A stretch of DNA of 64,000 nt, taken from positions 62,001 through 126,000 of the forward strand of contig NZ_JAQVBV010000008.1 of the NCBI RefSeq assembly GCF_028690125.1, read 5' to 3'. The notes under the pieces are model-generated. The model had not been told where the DNA came from. It saw only the letters and a program-made list of their open reading frames with translations, and did not search any database. Positions 18,364-29,100 of the stretch are shown here, in pieces. The translations under genes were made by a program, and so were the position numbers. Position 1 is the stretch's first letter. Every line of letters begins with the position of its first letter. Source of the stretch: Bacteroides sp. (GTDB lineage Bacteria > Bacteroidota > Bacteroidia > Bacteroidales > Bacteroidaceae).

Positions 18364-19251
18364 ATGGCTGATAATTATATAGAAAAACAACAAGAACAGT
18401 ACGAAGCTAGAAAAGCTGCATGGAAACAAACACAGAAATATGGTAAGAAGAAAGTCGAAACTTCTCCCCAAATCAAAATAGAACAATCGTCTGAAACAAC
18501 CTCAAAAACTGATATACAAAGAAAAAGAGTATTTGTAACAGGAGGAGCAGCAGGGATTGGTAAAGCCATCGTATCAATGTTCTGTCAATCACGTCATCTA
18601 GTTGCATTCTGCGATAATAATGAGGTGGCAGGAAAAAAAATAGCCAGAGAAACCGGAGCTATTTTCTATCGGGTAGATGTAAGTGATAAAGAAGCGTTGG
18701 AAAAATGTTTTTTACACATATTAAAAGAATGGAAAGATATAGATATAATAATCAATAATGCAGGCATTAGTTCCTTCTCACCTATTACAGAAACGAGTGT
18801 GGAAGATTTCGACAAAATTCTGTCCATTAACTTACGCCCTGTATTCATCCTTCCACATCTGTTAGCCATTCATCGTAAAGCACAGACCATCCCTAACCTT
18901 TACGGAAGGGTAATTAATATCTGCTCAACACGTTATTTAATGAGTGAACCTGGTAGCGAAGCATACGCAGCGTCCAAAGGTGGTATCTATTCACTAACTC
19001 ACGCATTAGCAATTTCTCTTTCCGAATGGCATATCACAGTCAATTCGATTGCACCGGGATGGATACAAACACACGATTATGATCAGCTCCGACAAGATGA
19101 CCATCTGCAACATCCTACCAGGCGAGTTGGTAAACCGGAAGATATTGCTCGTATGTGCCTGTTTCTTTGTCAGGAAGAGAACGATTTTATTAATGGCGAA
19201 AATATCACAGTGGATGGAGGTATGACCAAAAAGATGATTTATGTAGAGTGA
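18364..19251 (+). CDS. SDR oxidoreductase with charged N-terminal extension
   Basis: 295 residues. Residues 54-295 are a classical SDR: TGGAAGIG at 59-66, NNAG at 131-134, Ser188, Tyr201 and Lys205 (YAASK), and VDGGMT at the end. The acidic residue after the second strand (CDNNE) favours NAD. Residues 1-50 are an extra Lys/Gln-rich segment starting MADNYIEKQQEQYEARKAAW, which resembles a short leader found on some Bacteroidales dehydrogenases (from memory). FabG-like, substrate unknown. It is a single-gene unit ending at a hairpin. Confidence 0.8.
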   Translation: MADNYIEKQQEQYEARKAAWKQTQKYGKKKVETSPQIKIEQSSETTSKTDIQRKRVFVTGGAAGIGKAIVSMFCQSRHLVAFCDNNEVAGKKIARETGAIFYRVDVSDKEALEKCFLHILKEWKDIDIIINNAGISSFSPITETSVEDFDKILSINLRPVFILPHLLAIHRKAQTIPNLYGRVINICSTRYLMSEPGSEAYAASKGGIYSLTHALAISLSEWHITVNSIAPGWIQTHDYDQLRQDDHLQHPTRRVGKPEDIARMCLFLCQEENDFINGENITVDGGMTKKMIYVE

Positions 19252-19276
19252 TTATCATACCTATATATATAAACTA

Positions 19277-19321
19277 TGACTCATTCACTGATATACCCAA
19301 AGCATATCAGTAAATGAGTCA
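19277..19321. terminator. Bidirectional hairpin terminator
   Basis: TGACTCATTCACTGATAT at 19277-19294 pairs with 19304-19321 with one mismatch over 18 bp and a 9-nt loop. It sits between the convergent SDR (stop 19251) and nitroreductase (stop 19355). Confidence 0.6.
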
Positions 19322-19354
19322 GAAATACATCTCCAATGCTCAAAAATACAACCT

Positions 19355-20083
19355 TTAGATTCTATGATAAACTGCATCAAACGGCACTCTGCCCCGCTCT
19401 CCCCATATTCCTTTATTTCCATTTCGTATTCCACAAGCTATTACCATATTTATCTCAGCACCATGAGGCAATTTTAATAATCTTTTAATTCGTCTACTAT
19501 CAAAACCTTCTAATGGGCAAGTATCATATCCTTCATTAGCCATAGCAATCATAAATGTTTGAGCAGCTAACGCACAAGATTTATGAACAGTAACGCGCAA
19601 ATCACCCTCAGAAACTTGAAGCATCATAGGACGAAAGATGCTTATAATATTAGCCAATATAACTCTCAAGAATCCTAATATTCCAAAAAATCGGGCATAG
19701 ACAAATGGCATCAGTTTCCCATAATACAGTTCCCTGTCCTTAATACGCTTTTCCTGACGTTCTTTCGGACTATTGCGTAATACATTTCCTCTTTCAAAAT
19801 CAAGAACAAAATTAGCCCGTTTTTTATACAAATCCTGACGAGTAGCAAAAACTACCAACTCTGAAGCCGTCGAAGTAGCGGGTTGGTCAAGACATGCATT
19901 TGATATTTTTGCCAACAATTCAGGTTGTGTAATGTGATAAAACTCCCACAACTGCATATTTGAACTATTGGGAGCCAATGTTGCCAATTCCAAACAATGT
20001 TTTACCTTTCCCGCATCTATTGGTTTGTCCTTATCAAATACTCGTACAGAACGACGATAGTTTAAAACTTCCTCTAAATTCAT
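19355..20083 (-). CDS. Nitroreductase-family FMN oxidoreductase
   Basis: 242 residues. It starts MNLEEVLNYRRSVRVFDKDK, the usual FMN phosphate-contacting RRSVR segment, and continues LATLAPNSSNMQLWEFYHIT (NSxNxQ-type FMN contact). AQTFMIAMANEGYDTCPLEG and the C-terminal IACGIRN...WGERGRVPFD complete the nitroreductase fold. A longer middle segment (about 95-140) suggests a lid. It begins 29 nt after the DJ-1-like gene, so the two probably form an operon acting on electrophile or quinone stress (inference). Confidence 0.8.
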   Translation of the reverse strand: MNLEEVLNYRRSVRVFDKDKPIDAGKVKHCLELATLAPNSSNMQLWEFYHITQPELLAKISNACLDQPATSTASELVVFATRQDLYKKRANFVLDFERGNVLRNSPKERQEKRIKDRELYYGKLMPFVYARFFGILGFLRVILANIISIFRPMMLQVSEGDLRVTVHKSCALAAQTFMIAMANEGYDTCPLEGFDSRRIKRLLKLPHGAEINMVIACGIRNGNKGIWGERGRVPFDAVYHRI

Positions 20084-20112
20084 ATTCTATTCATATTTAT
20101 ATATAACATTTT

Positions 20113-20808
20113 CTATTTTTCACTTAATTGTTGTACCACCACTTTCGCCATCTCTTTTGAGCTAAACGGATTCTCTCCTGTTATTAAACGACTGTCAGCA
20201 AAGACTTTCGAAGTCATCGGAATCAATGCCTTTTGATAATCAGCTCCTCTTTCTTTTAGTGCTGCCTCAAGATCAAAAGGTACTTCCTTTTTTCGTCCAA
20301 CTATACTTTCTTCACACCATGTAAATCCAGTAAGCTTTTTATCTTTGATCAAAAAATCTCCATTAGATAGTTTGACATTCAATAACCCTCCTACTCCATG
20401 ACAGATTGCAGCTACTATTTTATTGTTTTCATAATGGTCTTTTATGATCTTTTGTAGAACCATATTATCAGGAAAATCATACATTGTACCATGCCCGCCC
20501 GCTAAATAAACACAGTCAAACATCAATCCGGAAACTTCATCTAAACTTTTTGTACGTTGCAACATTTCTCTAAATTCAGAATCATTCCAATAATATTTAG
20601 AAAGTTTATCTAAAACCATTGGTTTTAAACTCTCAGGATCTATGGGCGTATTACCACCTTTAGGGCTAGCTATGATAAATTCATATCCCTGTTCTTTTGC
20701 GCTATGATATATGTGGGTAAGCTCACTAAGCCATAACCCTGTTTTTATATTTCCGCTAGCATACATACTAGTTCCAGTTACTATTGCCAACATCTTCAAG
20801 TTATCCAT
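20113..20808 (-). CDS. DJ-1/PfpI family protein (Hsp31-like)
   Basis: 231 residues, the usual length of Hsp31/class I glutamine amidotransferase-like proteins. The nucleophile elbow VAAICHGVGGLLN places Cys136 followed by His137, with YLAGGHGTMYDFP at 101-113 and conserved Glu29 in the TGLWLSELTHIY segment (23-34). These suit a glyoxalase III, deglycase-type or chaperone role in carbonyl stress. It is the first gene of a likely two-gene unit with the nitroreductase. Confidence 0.8.
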   Translation of the reverse strand: MDNLKMLAIVTGTSMYASGNIKTGLWLSELTHIYHSAKEQGYEFIIASPKGGNTPIDPESLKPMVLDKLSKYYWNDSEFREMLQRTKSLDEVSGLMFDCVYLAGGHGTMYDFPDNMVLQKIIKDHYENNKIVAAICHGVGGLLNVKLSNGDFLIKDKKLTGFTWCEESIVGRKKEVPFDLEAALKERGADYQKALIPMTSKVFADSRLITGENPFSSKEMAKVVVQQLSEK

Positions 20809-20892
20809 ACTATATACTTTTTACAGTAATACAACAATAATACCCACTACTTTGATAGAATATTTCATATTTTTTATCTGTTTAGAACATTT

Positions 20893-21229
20893 TTGGAAAT
20901 TCTAGTGCATTTCCCCAATCTGCAAATCTTTAGAAAACAAACTAGCACCAATGAAATTTTAGATTGTAATTCTACAAAGCGATTGTATGATAAGGTCTTA
21001 GGAAAATCATCCTTCATGTGCTTACAAACATAATGAAGATAAAAATATTTCAAAAAGCGATAACCACCAACACTAGAATGGTATCAACTTTACTTTCAGA
21101 CATTTTGCAAGCTTTATTGCAGTGAGGTTTACCATCTGAAAGAAACTTTTCTTTAAACTTAGAATCAAATACTCCGGAAAACTCATCAATAGCAAAGAAT
21201 ATTTTTGTAATTTTGAAACTAGGTAGCAT
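20893..21229 (-). pseudogene. Decayed IS982-family transposase fragment
   Basis: From an ATG complementary to 21227-21229 one frame reads MLPSFKITKIFFAIDEFSGV and later CKMSESKVDTILVL, then hits TGA. One base on, the homology resumes as GGYRFLKYFYLHYVCKHMKD, DFPKTLSYNRFVELQSKI and ends at about LGKCTRIS. This is the N-terminal third of an IS982-type transposase (from memory: ...IADDF...MS.AEIMVILI.FH..G.RCFKH.Y...VCKHL...FP...SYNRFVELE). A small deletion has removed about three residues, and the catalytic part is absent. The rest of the 20809-21360 gap holds only the hairpin at 21289-21331. Confidence 0.7.
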
Positions 21230-21288
21230 AGCGTAATAGGTTGTAAATGTTATAATTCGACACTATAAATTCACGAATATTATCGCTA

Positions 21289-21331
21289 TCTACCTAATTT
21301 TAATAAACTATATTTAATAAAATTAGGTAGA
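21289..21331. terminator. 13-bp inverted repeat after the GH92 gene
   Basis: TCTACCTAATTTT at 21289-21301 and its exact complement at 21319-21331 enclose a 17-nt loop. The position, 30 nt past the GH92 stop, fits a terminator of the GH92/GH130/MFS operon. It may alternatively be an end of the former insertion sequence next to it. Confidence 0.5.
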
Positions 21332-21360
21332 ACTTAGGTTAGATAATATGCATCATTAAA

Positions 21361-23631
21361 CTATTTTAATTCAAAAAGTATCTTTTGACCATGGACAAGT
21401 TCATCGTGAGTTATACGATACTTATTAATTTTCTTACCATTTAATAATACTTTATCAATATAAAAAGCTCCTGCTTCGCTACGATTACTTTCAATTACCA
21501 GTTCTTTCTCTTTATACCATTTAGGATCTAACCGAATCGTCACCTTATTAAATACAGGAGTAGTCAATGTATATTCCGGTAATCCGGGACAATCAGGATA
21601 AAAGCCGATCATATTGAAGATAGCCCAAGCTGACATTGTACCTGTATCGTCATTCCCGGGAATGCCGTCTGGTCTCGTTGTAAAATACTTATCCAAAAGG
21701 CGTTGCGTTTCTTTTTGCGTACGCCATTCCTCTCCTTTGAAGTAAGAAAATAAATGAGCATAAGCAATATCCGGTTCATTAGCAGGATCATAAAGACCCT
21801 CATCAAATATCATTTGCAACTTATTAATAAACGGTTTCTTTCCTCCCATCAACTTAGCAAGACCATAAACATCATGTGGAATATAGAACGTATAATTCCA
21901 GGAATTACCTTCATGGAAACCCGGACTTGGTTCAAAATTCTCACCTTGTTTTGGATTAAAAGGAGTATAAAACGTTCCATCCGGAAGAATTGGGCGAAGC
22001 GTACCAAACTCTTTACTATAGTAGTGCTTATATCCTAAAGAACGCTTATAAAACATTTCCGCATCCTTCTTTTTCCCAAGTGCCGCAGCCATACGGGAAA
22101 GTGCAAAGTCTGCAATATAATATTCCAATGCATGAGACACTGAATTATCATATTGCTCACGAAGCGGAACGTATCCTTTCTCCATATAGTCATCATTATC
22201 AGGTCGCATCAGATTCTCTGTTCCGGGCATTGTCGCCGATTTATACATAGCTTCATAAGCCAGATCCACATCAAAGTCACGCAGCCCCTTCATCCATGTA
22301 TCCACGATAACCGGAATACTCGGATCACCTTCCATAGTGAGTGTTTCTCTTCCATATAGTTCCCATTTAGGCAGCCAACCATGTTCCCGATACATATCAA
22401 GCATCGTACGCACCATCTCTATTTGACGCTCCGGATAAACCAGAGTCAGCAATTGATGCACATTCCGGTACGTATCCCAAAGAGAAAATACAGTATAGCG
22501 ATCACCTTTTGTTGTCAGAATCTTATCACTCTCCATTGCCGGATATTCTCCATTCACATCCTGCAAAATATTCGGATGAATCAACAAATGATAAAGTGCC
22601 GTATAGAAAACAGTCTTCTGATCATCCGTTCCTCCTTCCACAGTTATTCGGGATAAATCATCATTCCATTTGGCACGGGCTTCTGCATGAACTACCTCGA
22701 AATTCTTTCCAGCCTGTTCTTTATCCAGATTCAATCGGGCATTTTCGATACTTACAAAAGAAACACCCATCTGCACCTCTACTTGTTCGCCTTCTTCGGT
22801 ATCAAACGAAAAGTAAGTACCAATATCATCCCCTGCTATATCTTTTCCATAACGGGTATATAGTTTATATTTCCCATTATCCGAGTCCCATTGGGCCTCA
22901 ACACCTGTCATCGGGCGTTGCTTCTTCCAATATCCCGTTGTAGTAGGCACTTTATTCACACGCATCACAAAATAAATAGGAAATACCGCCTGAGGATTAT
23001 AGCAAAAAGTACCTAACAATTTCATTCCTTGCACCTCACATTCATTCACACGGTGAAGCATAGCACCTGTCTCATTCGTCAATCCTTCCCCTAAATTCAA
23101 TAATATATGGCTTTTACCTTTCGGAAAAGTAAAACGTGTAATCCCGGAACGCGGTGTAGCCGAAACTTCCGTCTTCACATTATACTTTGTCAGATAGTTA
23201 GAATAATATCCGGGAGAAGCTTGTTCATCTTTATACTTACTTCCATATTCTTTATAATCCACATTTAGTTCTCCGGTAGTAGGCATCAGCAATAGAGAAC
23301 CCAATTCCGGACAGCCGACACCACTCAGATTGACATGAGCATATCCAGTAAAAAAACAATTGGTATATTCATAAGGAGTAGACCACCAGCGAGCATCTTT
23401 ATCATACTTATTGTCAGAAGAGCCTATTACGTTGAAAGGTACGACAGACATCATCCCATTCGGGCAGACGGCCCCCGGATTAGTTGTCCCGAAATTAGTT
23501 GTTCCAATAAAAGGATCTACATAATCTATCAACAAATTCTTTTTATCACTGGGTGAAGGGTCTCCCCCCTCTTTTCCATAAATAGGAAGAAGGGAGAGAG
23601 CAAGTGTGTAAGTTAATAGTATGCGTTTCAT
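21361..23631 (-). CDS. GH92 alpha-mannosidase, exported
   Basis: 756 residues with a signal peptide (MKRILLTYTLALSLLPIYG). The mature protein begins YVDPFIGTTNFGTTNPGAVC, the standard GH92 opening. Family blocks follow: CFFTGYAHVNLSGVGCPELG, FSLWDTYRNVHQL, FHEGNSWNYTFYIPHDVYGL, and GNDDTGTMSAWAIFNMIGFY followed by PDCPG. GH92 enzymes are calcium-dependent inverting exo-alpha-mannosidases, most often alpha-1,2 on high-mannose N-glycans. It is the last gene of an operon with a GH130 phosphorylase 2 nt upstream and an MFS carrier, so it probably trims mannose before uptake. Linkage specificity cannot be read from sequence. Confidence 0.9.
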   Translation of the reverse strand: MKRILLTYTLALSLLPIYGKEGGDPSPSDKKNLLIDYVDPFIGTTNFGTTNPGAVCPNGMMSVVPFNVIGSSDNKYDKDARWWSTPYEYTNCFFTGYAHVNLSGVGCPELGSLLLMPTTGELNVDYKEYGSKYKDEQASPGYYSNYLTKYNVKTEVSATPRSGITRFTFPKGKSHILLNLGEGLTNETGAMLHRVNECEVQGMKLLGTFCYNPQAVFPIYFVMRVNKVPTTTGYWKKQRPMTGVEAQWDSDNGKYKLYTRYGKDIAGDDIGTYFSFDTEEGEQVEVQMGVSFVSIENARLNLDKEQAGKNFEVVHAEARAKWNDDLSRITVEGGTDDQKTVFYTALYHLLIHPNILQDVNGEYPAMESDKILTTKGDRYTVFSLWDTYRNVHQLLTLVYPERQIEMVRTMLDMYREHGWLPKWELYGRETLTMEGDPSIPVIVDTWMKGLRDFDVDLAYEAMYKSATMPGTENLMRPDNDDYMEKGYVPLREQYDNSVSHALEYYIADFALSRMAAALGKKKDAEMFYKRSLGYKHYYSKEFGTLRPILPDGTFYTPFNPKQGENFEPSPGFHEGNSWNYTFYIPHDVYGLAKLMGGKKPFINKLQMIFDEGLYDPANEPDIAYAHLFSYFKGEEWRTQKETQRLLDKYFTTRPDGIPGNDDTGTMSAWAIFNMIGFYPDCPGLPEYTLTTPVFNKVTIRLDPKWYKEKELVIESNRSEAGAFYIDKVLLNGKKINKYRITHDELVHGQKILFELK

Positions 23632-23633
23632 AT

Positions 23634-24602
23634 TTAAATAATACTCGTTCGTTTAGTAAATTCAATGATATCCTTAATATACCCGAAAGCTATTCCGACA
23701 ACAGTATCCGCCGCACCATAATAAACAGCTACCCGTTCACCATCTTGCAAAGCTGCACAAGGGAATACCACATTAGGCACATCACCCTGAAGTTCATAAG
23801 GAGCAGCAGGACCAAGCAAATATTCACGAGTCCGATACAATACTTTCTCCGGATGATCCTTATCAAGAATAGCAGCACCCATGGAGTAACGGAAACCGTT
23901 GCAAGTCGTGATCACACCGTGATAAAACAGCAACCAGCCTTCATCTGTGAGGAATGGAACAGAACCAGCTCCAATCTTAGTACACTGCCAGGCACTTTCA
24001 GGGAAAGGAGTTACTTTCATCACACAACGATGTTCACCCCAATATTTCATATCCGGGCTAAAGCTGATATATATATCACCAAATGGTGTATGTCCATTGT
24101 CACTAGGACGACTCAGCATAGCATACTTACCATCTATTTTCTGAGGAAAAAGCACCCCATTGCGATTAAAAGGTAAAAATGCATTTTCGCATTGAAAGAA
24201 CTCTTTAAAATCAAATGTATATGCAATACCGATCGTCGGACCATGATAACCATTACACCAAGTCACCCAATAACGATCCTCAATCCAAGTAACACGAGGG
24301 TCATATTTATACTCCGACTCAATCATTTCTGTATTGCCCGCCTGGAAGCGGATTGGTTCATGATTGATATCCCAATGAATGCCATCCTTACTGAATCCTG
24401 CAAAGATATTCATCTGCACAGCTTTATTATCACAACGGAATACTCCTGCAAATCCCTCCTTAAAAGGAACAACAGCACTATTAAAAATACTATTTGATGA
24501 AGGAATATGGTAACGCCCGATAACCGGATTTTGTGAATAACGCCACATAACATCGGTACATCCTACCGGACGATCTTCCCAAGGTATTTGAATTTTGCTC
24601 AT
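23634..24602 (-). CDS. GH130 beta-mannoside phosphorylase
   Basis: 322 residues with no signal peptide, so cytosolic. Typical GH130 blocks are [40 protein letters not shown] and the repeated five-bladed propeller pattern, ending [16 protein letters not shown]130 enzymes phosphorolyse beta-mannosides to mannose 1-phosphate. The GH92/GH130/MFS arrangement matches the Bacteroides thetaiotaomicron N-glycan cluster around BT1033, whose GH130 acts on Man-beta-1,4-GlcNAc; that specificity is inferred here from context. It lies between MFS (19 nt upstream) and GH92 (2 nt downstream). Confidence 0.85.
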   Translation of the reverse strand: MSKIQIPWEDRPVGCTDVMWRYSQNPVIGRYHIPSSNSIFNSAVVPFKEGFAGVFRCDNKAVQMNIFAGFSKDGIHWDINHEPIRFQAGNTEMIESEYKYDPRVTWIEDRYWVTWCNGYHGPTIGIAYTFDFKEFFQCENAFLPFNRNGVLFPQKIDGKYAMLSRPSDNGHTPFGDIYISFSPDMKYWGEHRCVMKVTPFPESAWQCTKIGAGSVPFLTDEGWLLFYHGVITTCNGFRYSMGAAILDKDHPEKVLYRTREYLLGPAAPYELQGDVPNVVFPCAALQDGERVAVYYGAADTVVGIAFGYIKDIIEFTKRTSII

Positions 24603-24621
24603 AATTATATTTTTATATTAG

Positions 24622-25953
24622 TTATTTTTTAGAATCATCATAAGTGAAAGGAATAAAATAAGTGATCAGGAAAGCCGGAATAGTAGCAAGCAAGACATAG
24701 ATAAAGAAGTCACGGTAGCCAAGCAAATCACTCAGATAACCACTCGCCATTCCTGGTAGCATGACTCCCAGGTTCATAATTGCCGAAGCAAATGCATAAT
24801 GGGACATCTGGTATCTGCCGGGAGCAATCTGTTGCATCATGAATAACATCAACCCAACAAAACCAAAACCATAACCAAAATATTCCATCGTAATACAGCT
24901 ACCTATCAAATAAAGATTATCCGGTCGTACAACAGCCAGAAAAGTATAAGCCATGAAAGGAAGATTGAAAATGCAACAGAGTGAGAAAAGAGTCTTCTTC
25001 AGTCCAAACTTAGATATATAAAAACCTGCCAACAAAGAACCGAGCACAAAAGCTGCAGAACCAAATATTCCAACCAAGGCACCTATCTCTGTTGTTGTCA
25101 GTCCCAGTCCGCCAACTTCTCTTGACGAACGTAGGAACAGAGGAGCAACCTTCATGATAAATCCTTCGCCCAACCGATATAAGATAATAAAGAAAATATA
25201 GTAAATAATATGCTTCTTAGTAAAAAAGTTACGAATGACCACAATCAATTCTCTTCCAACTTCGGAAACCTTTTTTCTCTCAGTCAAATGTACCGGAACT
25301 TGCGTAGATGGTAACATTTTTATATGATAAATTCCTAATAGAACGAGTATTAACCCTATTATGCCGAAAATAATCATCCAAGAGAATGAATAAGCATCCC
25401 TATTGATTTCGAAAGAAGCTCCTTCCACAGCCCCAAAGTACTCCGACAACATACCGGCAAGAGCTACCAAACCTCCATTAGCTACCAACTTAGCTACATT
25501 GTAAAATGCTCCCTGAACTCCAATATACTTAGTCTGATCAAGTTTACTCAACTCAGCCATATATACACCATCACAGGCAACATCATGTGTAGCTCCACTA
25601 AATGCAATTACAGCCATAGTAGAAATACTAATTGCAAAAAAATAATCAAAGCATAAAGAGAATGCGACAACTCCGAAAAGCAGTCCACTTAACAATTCAG
25701 TCAGCAACACGAAAAATTTCTTCGTCCGATACATTTCCATAAAAGGACTCCATAAAAATTTCAAAGTCCAAGGCAATATTAATAGAGAAGTCCAAAATGT
25801 AATTTGTGTATCCGAAATACCCATTTCTTTATACATATATAAAGATACGAGATTAACAGCAATGAAAGGAAGTCCCATTGCAAAATAAGCTGTAGGAACC
25901 CAGTAAACCGGATTGATTCTTTTTGATTGGAAATCATTTTTTTTATGTCGCAT
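24622..25953 (-). CDS. MFS transporter, likely N-glycan core sugar importer
   Basis: 443 residues with about 12 membrane spans, starting MRHKKNDFQSKRINPVYWVP. The loop after the second span, LWSPFMEMYRTKKFF, is an MFS motif-A equivalent as in AmpG/SLC45-type sugar and muropeptide carriers. As the first gene of the operon with GH130 and GH92 it probably imports the Man-GlcNAc disaccharide or related sugar for phosphorolysis. The substrate is inferred from context. Confidence 0.8.
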   Translation of the reverse strand: MRHKKNDFQSKRINPVYWVPTAYFAMGLPFIAVNLVSLYMYKEMGISDTQITFWTSLLILPWTLKFLWSPFMEMYRTKKFFVLLTELLSGLLFGVVAFSLCFDYFFAISISTMAVIAFSGATHDVACDGVYMAELSKLDQTKYIGVQGAFYNVAKLVANGGLVALAGMLSEYFGAVEGASFEINRDAYSFSWMIIFGIIGLILVLLGIYHIKMLPSTQVPVHLTERKKVSEVGRELIVVIRNFFTKKHIIYYIFFIILYRLGEGFIMKVAPLFLRSSREVGGLGLTTTEIGALVGIFGSAAFVLGSLLAGFYISKFGLKKTLFSLCCIFNLPFMAYTFLAVVRPDNLYLIGSCITMEYFGYGFGFVGLMLFMMQQIAPGRYQMSHYAFASAIMNLGVMLPGMASGYLSDLLGYRDFFIYVLLATIPAFLITYFIPFTYDDSKK

Positions 25954-26094
25954 AAACCATAGTATATAGATAAAATATTATTTTTTTAGATCATGTTTAT
26001 ATATTATACAACTAAGATAGTAAAACTACTAATACCAATTCCTACTTTTTTTAGAATTTTTCCCTTTTTGTTTCTATTAAAATAAAAAAGACCC

Positions 26095-26102
26095 TATCTT
26101 TG
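26095..26102 (+). promoter_or_regulatory. -7 box of addA
   Basis: TATCTTTG is a full consensus match 48 nt before the addA start. A TTTG at 26067-26070 lies 24 nt upstream, slightly longer than usual. Confidence 0.5.
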
Positions 26103-26149
26103 TCTTATAAGCTAATTTCAATAACAAAATACTTTCTTTAAACTAAAGC

Positions 26150-29100
26150 ATGAGTGAGCTCCTAGTATATAAAGCCTCCGCAGGTTCCGGAAAAACATTT
26201 ACCTTAGCTGTGGAATACATTAAATTATTGATTCTCAGCCCACGCGCTTACCGGCACATCCTTGCCGTAACTTTTACCAATAAAGCAACGGCAGAGATGA
26301 AAGAACGTATTTTAAGCCAACTATATGGTATCCAGACGAGTGACAAAGATTCCGAAGCTTACCTCGATCGTATCAAGGAAGAAACCGGAAAGACAGAGCA
26401 AGAAATACGTAAAGCAGCAGAAATAGCTTTAGGCTATATGTTGCATGATTATAGCCGTTTCCGCGTAGAAACAATCGACTCATTCTTCCAGTCCGTCATG
26501 CGTAACCTGGCACGTGAACTCGAACTGAGCCCGAACCTCAACATTGAACTAAACAATGCCGAAGTACTCAGTGACGCAGTAAACAGTATGATAGAGAAAC
26601 TGGGTCCCACCTCTCCTGTTTTGGCTTGGTTGCTGGATTATATTAATGAACGGATTGCCGACGATAAGCGTTGGAATATATCCGACGAAGTAAAAAACTT
26701 TGGGCGTAATATATTCGACGAAGGTTATATTGAAAAAGGAGAAGGACTTCGCCAACGGCTTCATAGACCTGAAACAATAAAAGAATACCGTAAACAACTA
26801 AAGGCTCTGGAAACTGAGATTCTGGAGCAGATGAAAGGATTCTATGACCAATTTGAAGGGGAGTTGGATAGCCATGCGCTAAACGCTGACGACCTGAAAA
26901 ATGGTTCACGGGGAATCGGAAGTTATTTTCGTAAACTGAATAACGGAATTCTAAATAATGATATCCACAATACAACTGTTGAGAAATGTTTGGAAGATGC
27001 AAAGAACTGGGCAACTAAGACATCTCCCCGTTATGCAGATATTATTGCATTAGCAAATTCTAGCCTGATGCAGATATTAAAAGATGCAGAAAAACTACGT
27101 CCTAAGAATAATCTTTTATTAAATAGTTGCCGCCTTTCTCTACAACATCTCAATAAAGTACAATTACTTGCCAATATAGACGAAGAAGTACGTCAATTGA
27201 ACCATGAAAATAATCGCTTTTTATTATCGGATACCAATGCTTTGCTCCATCAACTGGTAAAAGACGGTGACTCTTCTTTTGTATTCGAAAAGATAGGAAC
27301 GAATATCCGCAACGTGATGATTGATGAATTTCAGGACACTAGCCGAATGCAATGGGGAAACTTCAAACTTTTACTACTCGAAGGTCTGTCACAAGGAGCC
27401 GACAGCCTGATTGTAGGAGATGTCAAGCAGTCCATTTATCGTTGGCGAAACGGGGATTGGGGCATCTTGAACGGATTGAACAATCATATTGAACACTTCA
27501 AAGTGCGCGTCAAAACATTGGCCACGAATCGGCGGAGTGAAACAAGCATTATTCGGTTCAACAACCACATCTTTACCGCTGCTGCCGATTACCTGAACAG
27601 TATCTACAAGCAGCAGCTGGAAAAAGACTGTGAAGACTTGCAAAAAGCCTATGCTGACGTTGTACAAGAATCACCGCGAACCACGGAAAAAGGATATGTC
27701 AAAGTCTCTTTTCTCGAACCTAATGAAGAATACGATTATATCGAACAGACACTTATTAGCCTGGGTGAAGAAGTGAAACGATTACTTGCTTCCGGCATAC
27801 ACCTAAATGATATTACTATTCTGGTGCGAAAAAATAAAAATATTCCCCGAATTGCTAATTATTTCGATAAAGAGCTGCATTACAAAATAGTGTCGGACGA
27901 AGCTTTTCGTCTGAATGCTTCTCTTGCTATTTGTATGATGATAGATGCTTTACAATATTTATCCAATGAAAATAATCGTATTGCCAGCGCGCAACTAGCC
28001 ATAACTTACCAAAATGAAGTCTTGCAAAAAGGACTGGATATAAATACTCTCTTATTAAACCCTGTAGAAGATTATCTTCCTCCTGTTTTCATTGAAAAAC
28101 TAAGCGAATTACGGTTGATGCCTCTATATGAGTTATTAGAAGAACTATTCAGCATCTTCAAAATGAATCGCATCCAGCAGCAAGATGCTTATATCTTTGC
28201 TTTCTTTGATGCTGTGACCAACTATTTGGAAAGTAATTCTTCCGAACTTGACAGTTTCCTCCGTCATTGGAACGACACATTATCCAGCCAAACGATTCCT
28301 AGTGGCGAAGTGGAAGGTATCCGTATCTTCTCTATTCATAAATCCAAAGGATTAGAGTTTCATACTGTACTTCTTCCCTTTTGTGATTGGAAACTTGAAA
28401 ACGAAACGAATAATCAATTAGTATGGTGTACTCCTCAGGAAGCCCCATTTAATGCTTTGGATATTCTTCCAATCAACTATTCCACCCAAATGGCAGAATC
28501 TATTTATGGGAATGATTACCTACATGAAAGGCTTCAGCTGTGGGTAGACAATCTTAACTTGCTCTATGTAGCTTTCACTCGTGCAGGAAAGAATCTGATC
28601 ATTTGGAGTAAAAAGAGCCAGAAAGGAACTATGTCCGAACTATTGGCAAATACATTGCCAATTGTAGCCTTCAAGGAAGGAATCGAATGGGAAGAAAATT
28701 TTTATGAACAAGGAGAACTTTGTCCGTCAGAAGATAAAAAGGAAAAAACGTCTACCAACAAACTTACCCAGAAACCAAATAAGTTACCTATCCACATGGA
28801 ATCTATGCGCCATGATATTGAATTCCGTCAGTCCAATCGCTCTGCAGATTTCATACAAGGCATTGAAGAAGATGAATCCAACGACCGTTTCATTAATCGC
28901 GGACGTATGCTTCATACCCTGTTCTCGGCTATCGAGACTGCTGATGATATTGAGCCGGCCATCGAACGTCTAATATTTGAAGGAGTTATTAGGGACGAAG
29001 AAAAGGAAGAAATGATACGGGAAGTAGCACACAAAGCCTTCTCTCTTCCAGAAATACAAGAATGGTATTCTGGAAAATGGAGGTTGTTCAATGAATGTGC

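Noticed and set aside
22509..22943. 144-codon plus-strand open frame inside the GH92 gene
   Set aside because: Antisense to a firmly identified GH92 reading frame; its His/Pro/Ser-rich text is typical of a shadow frame.
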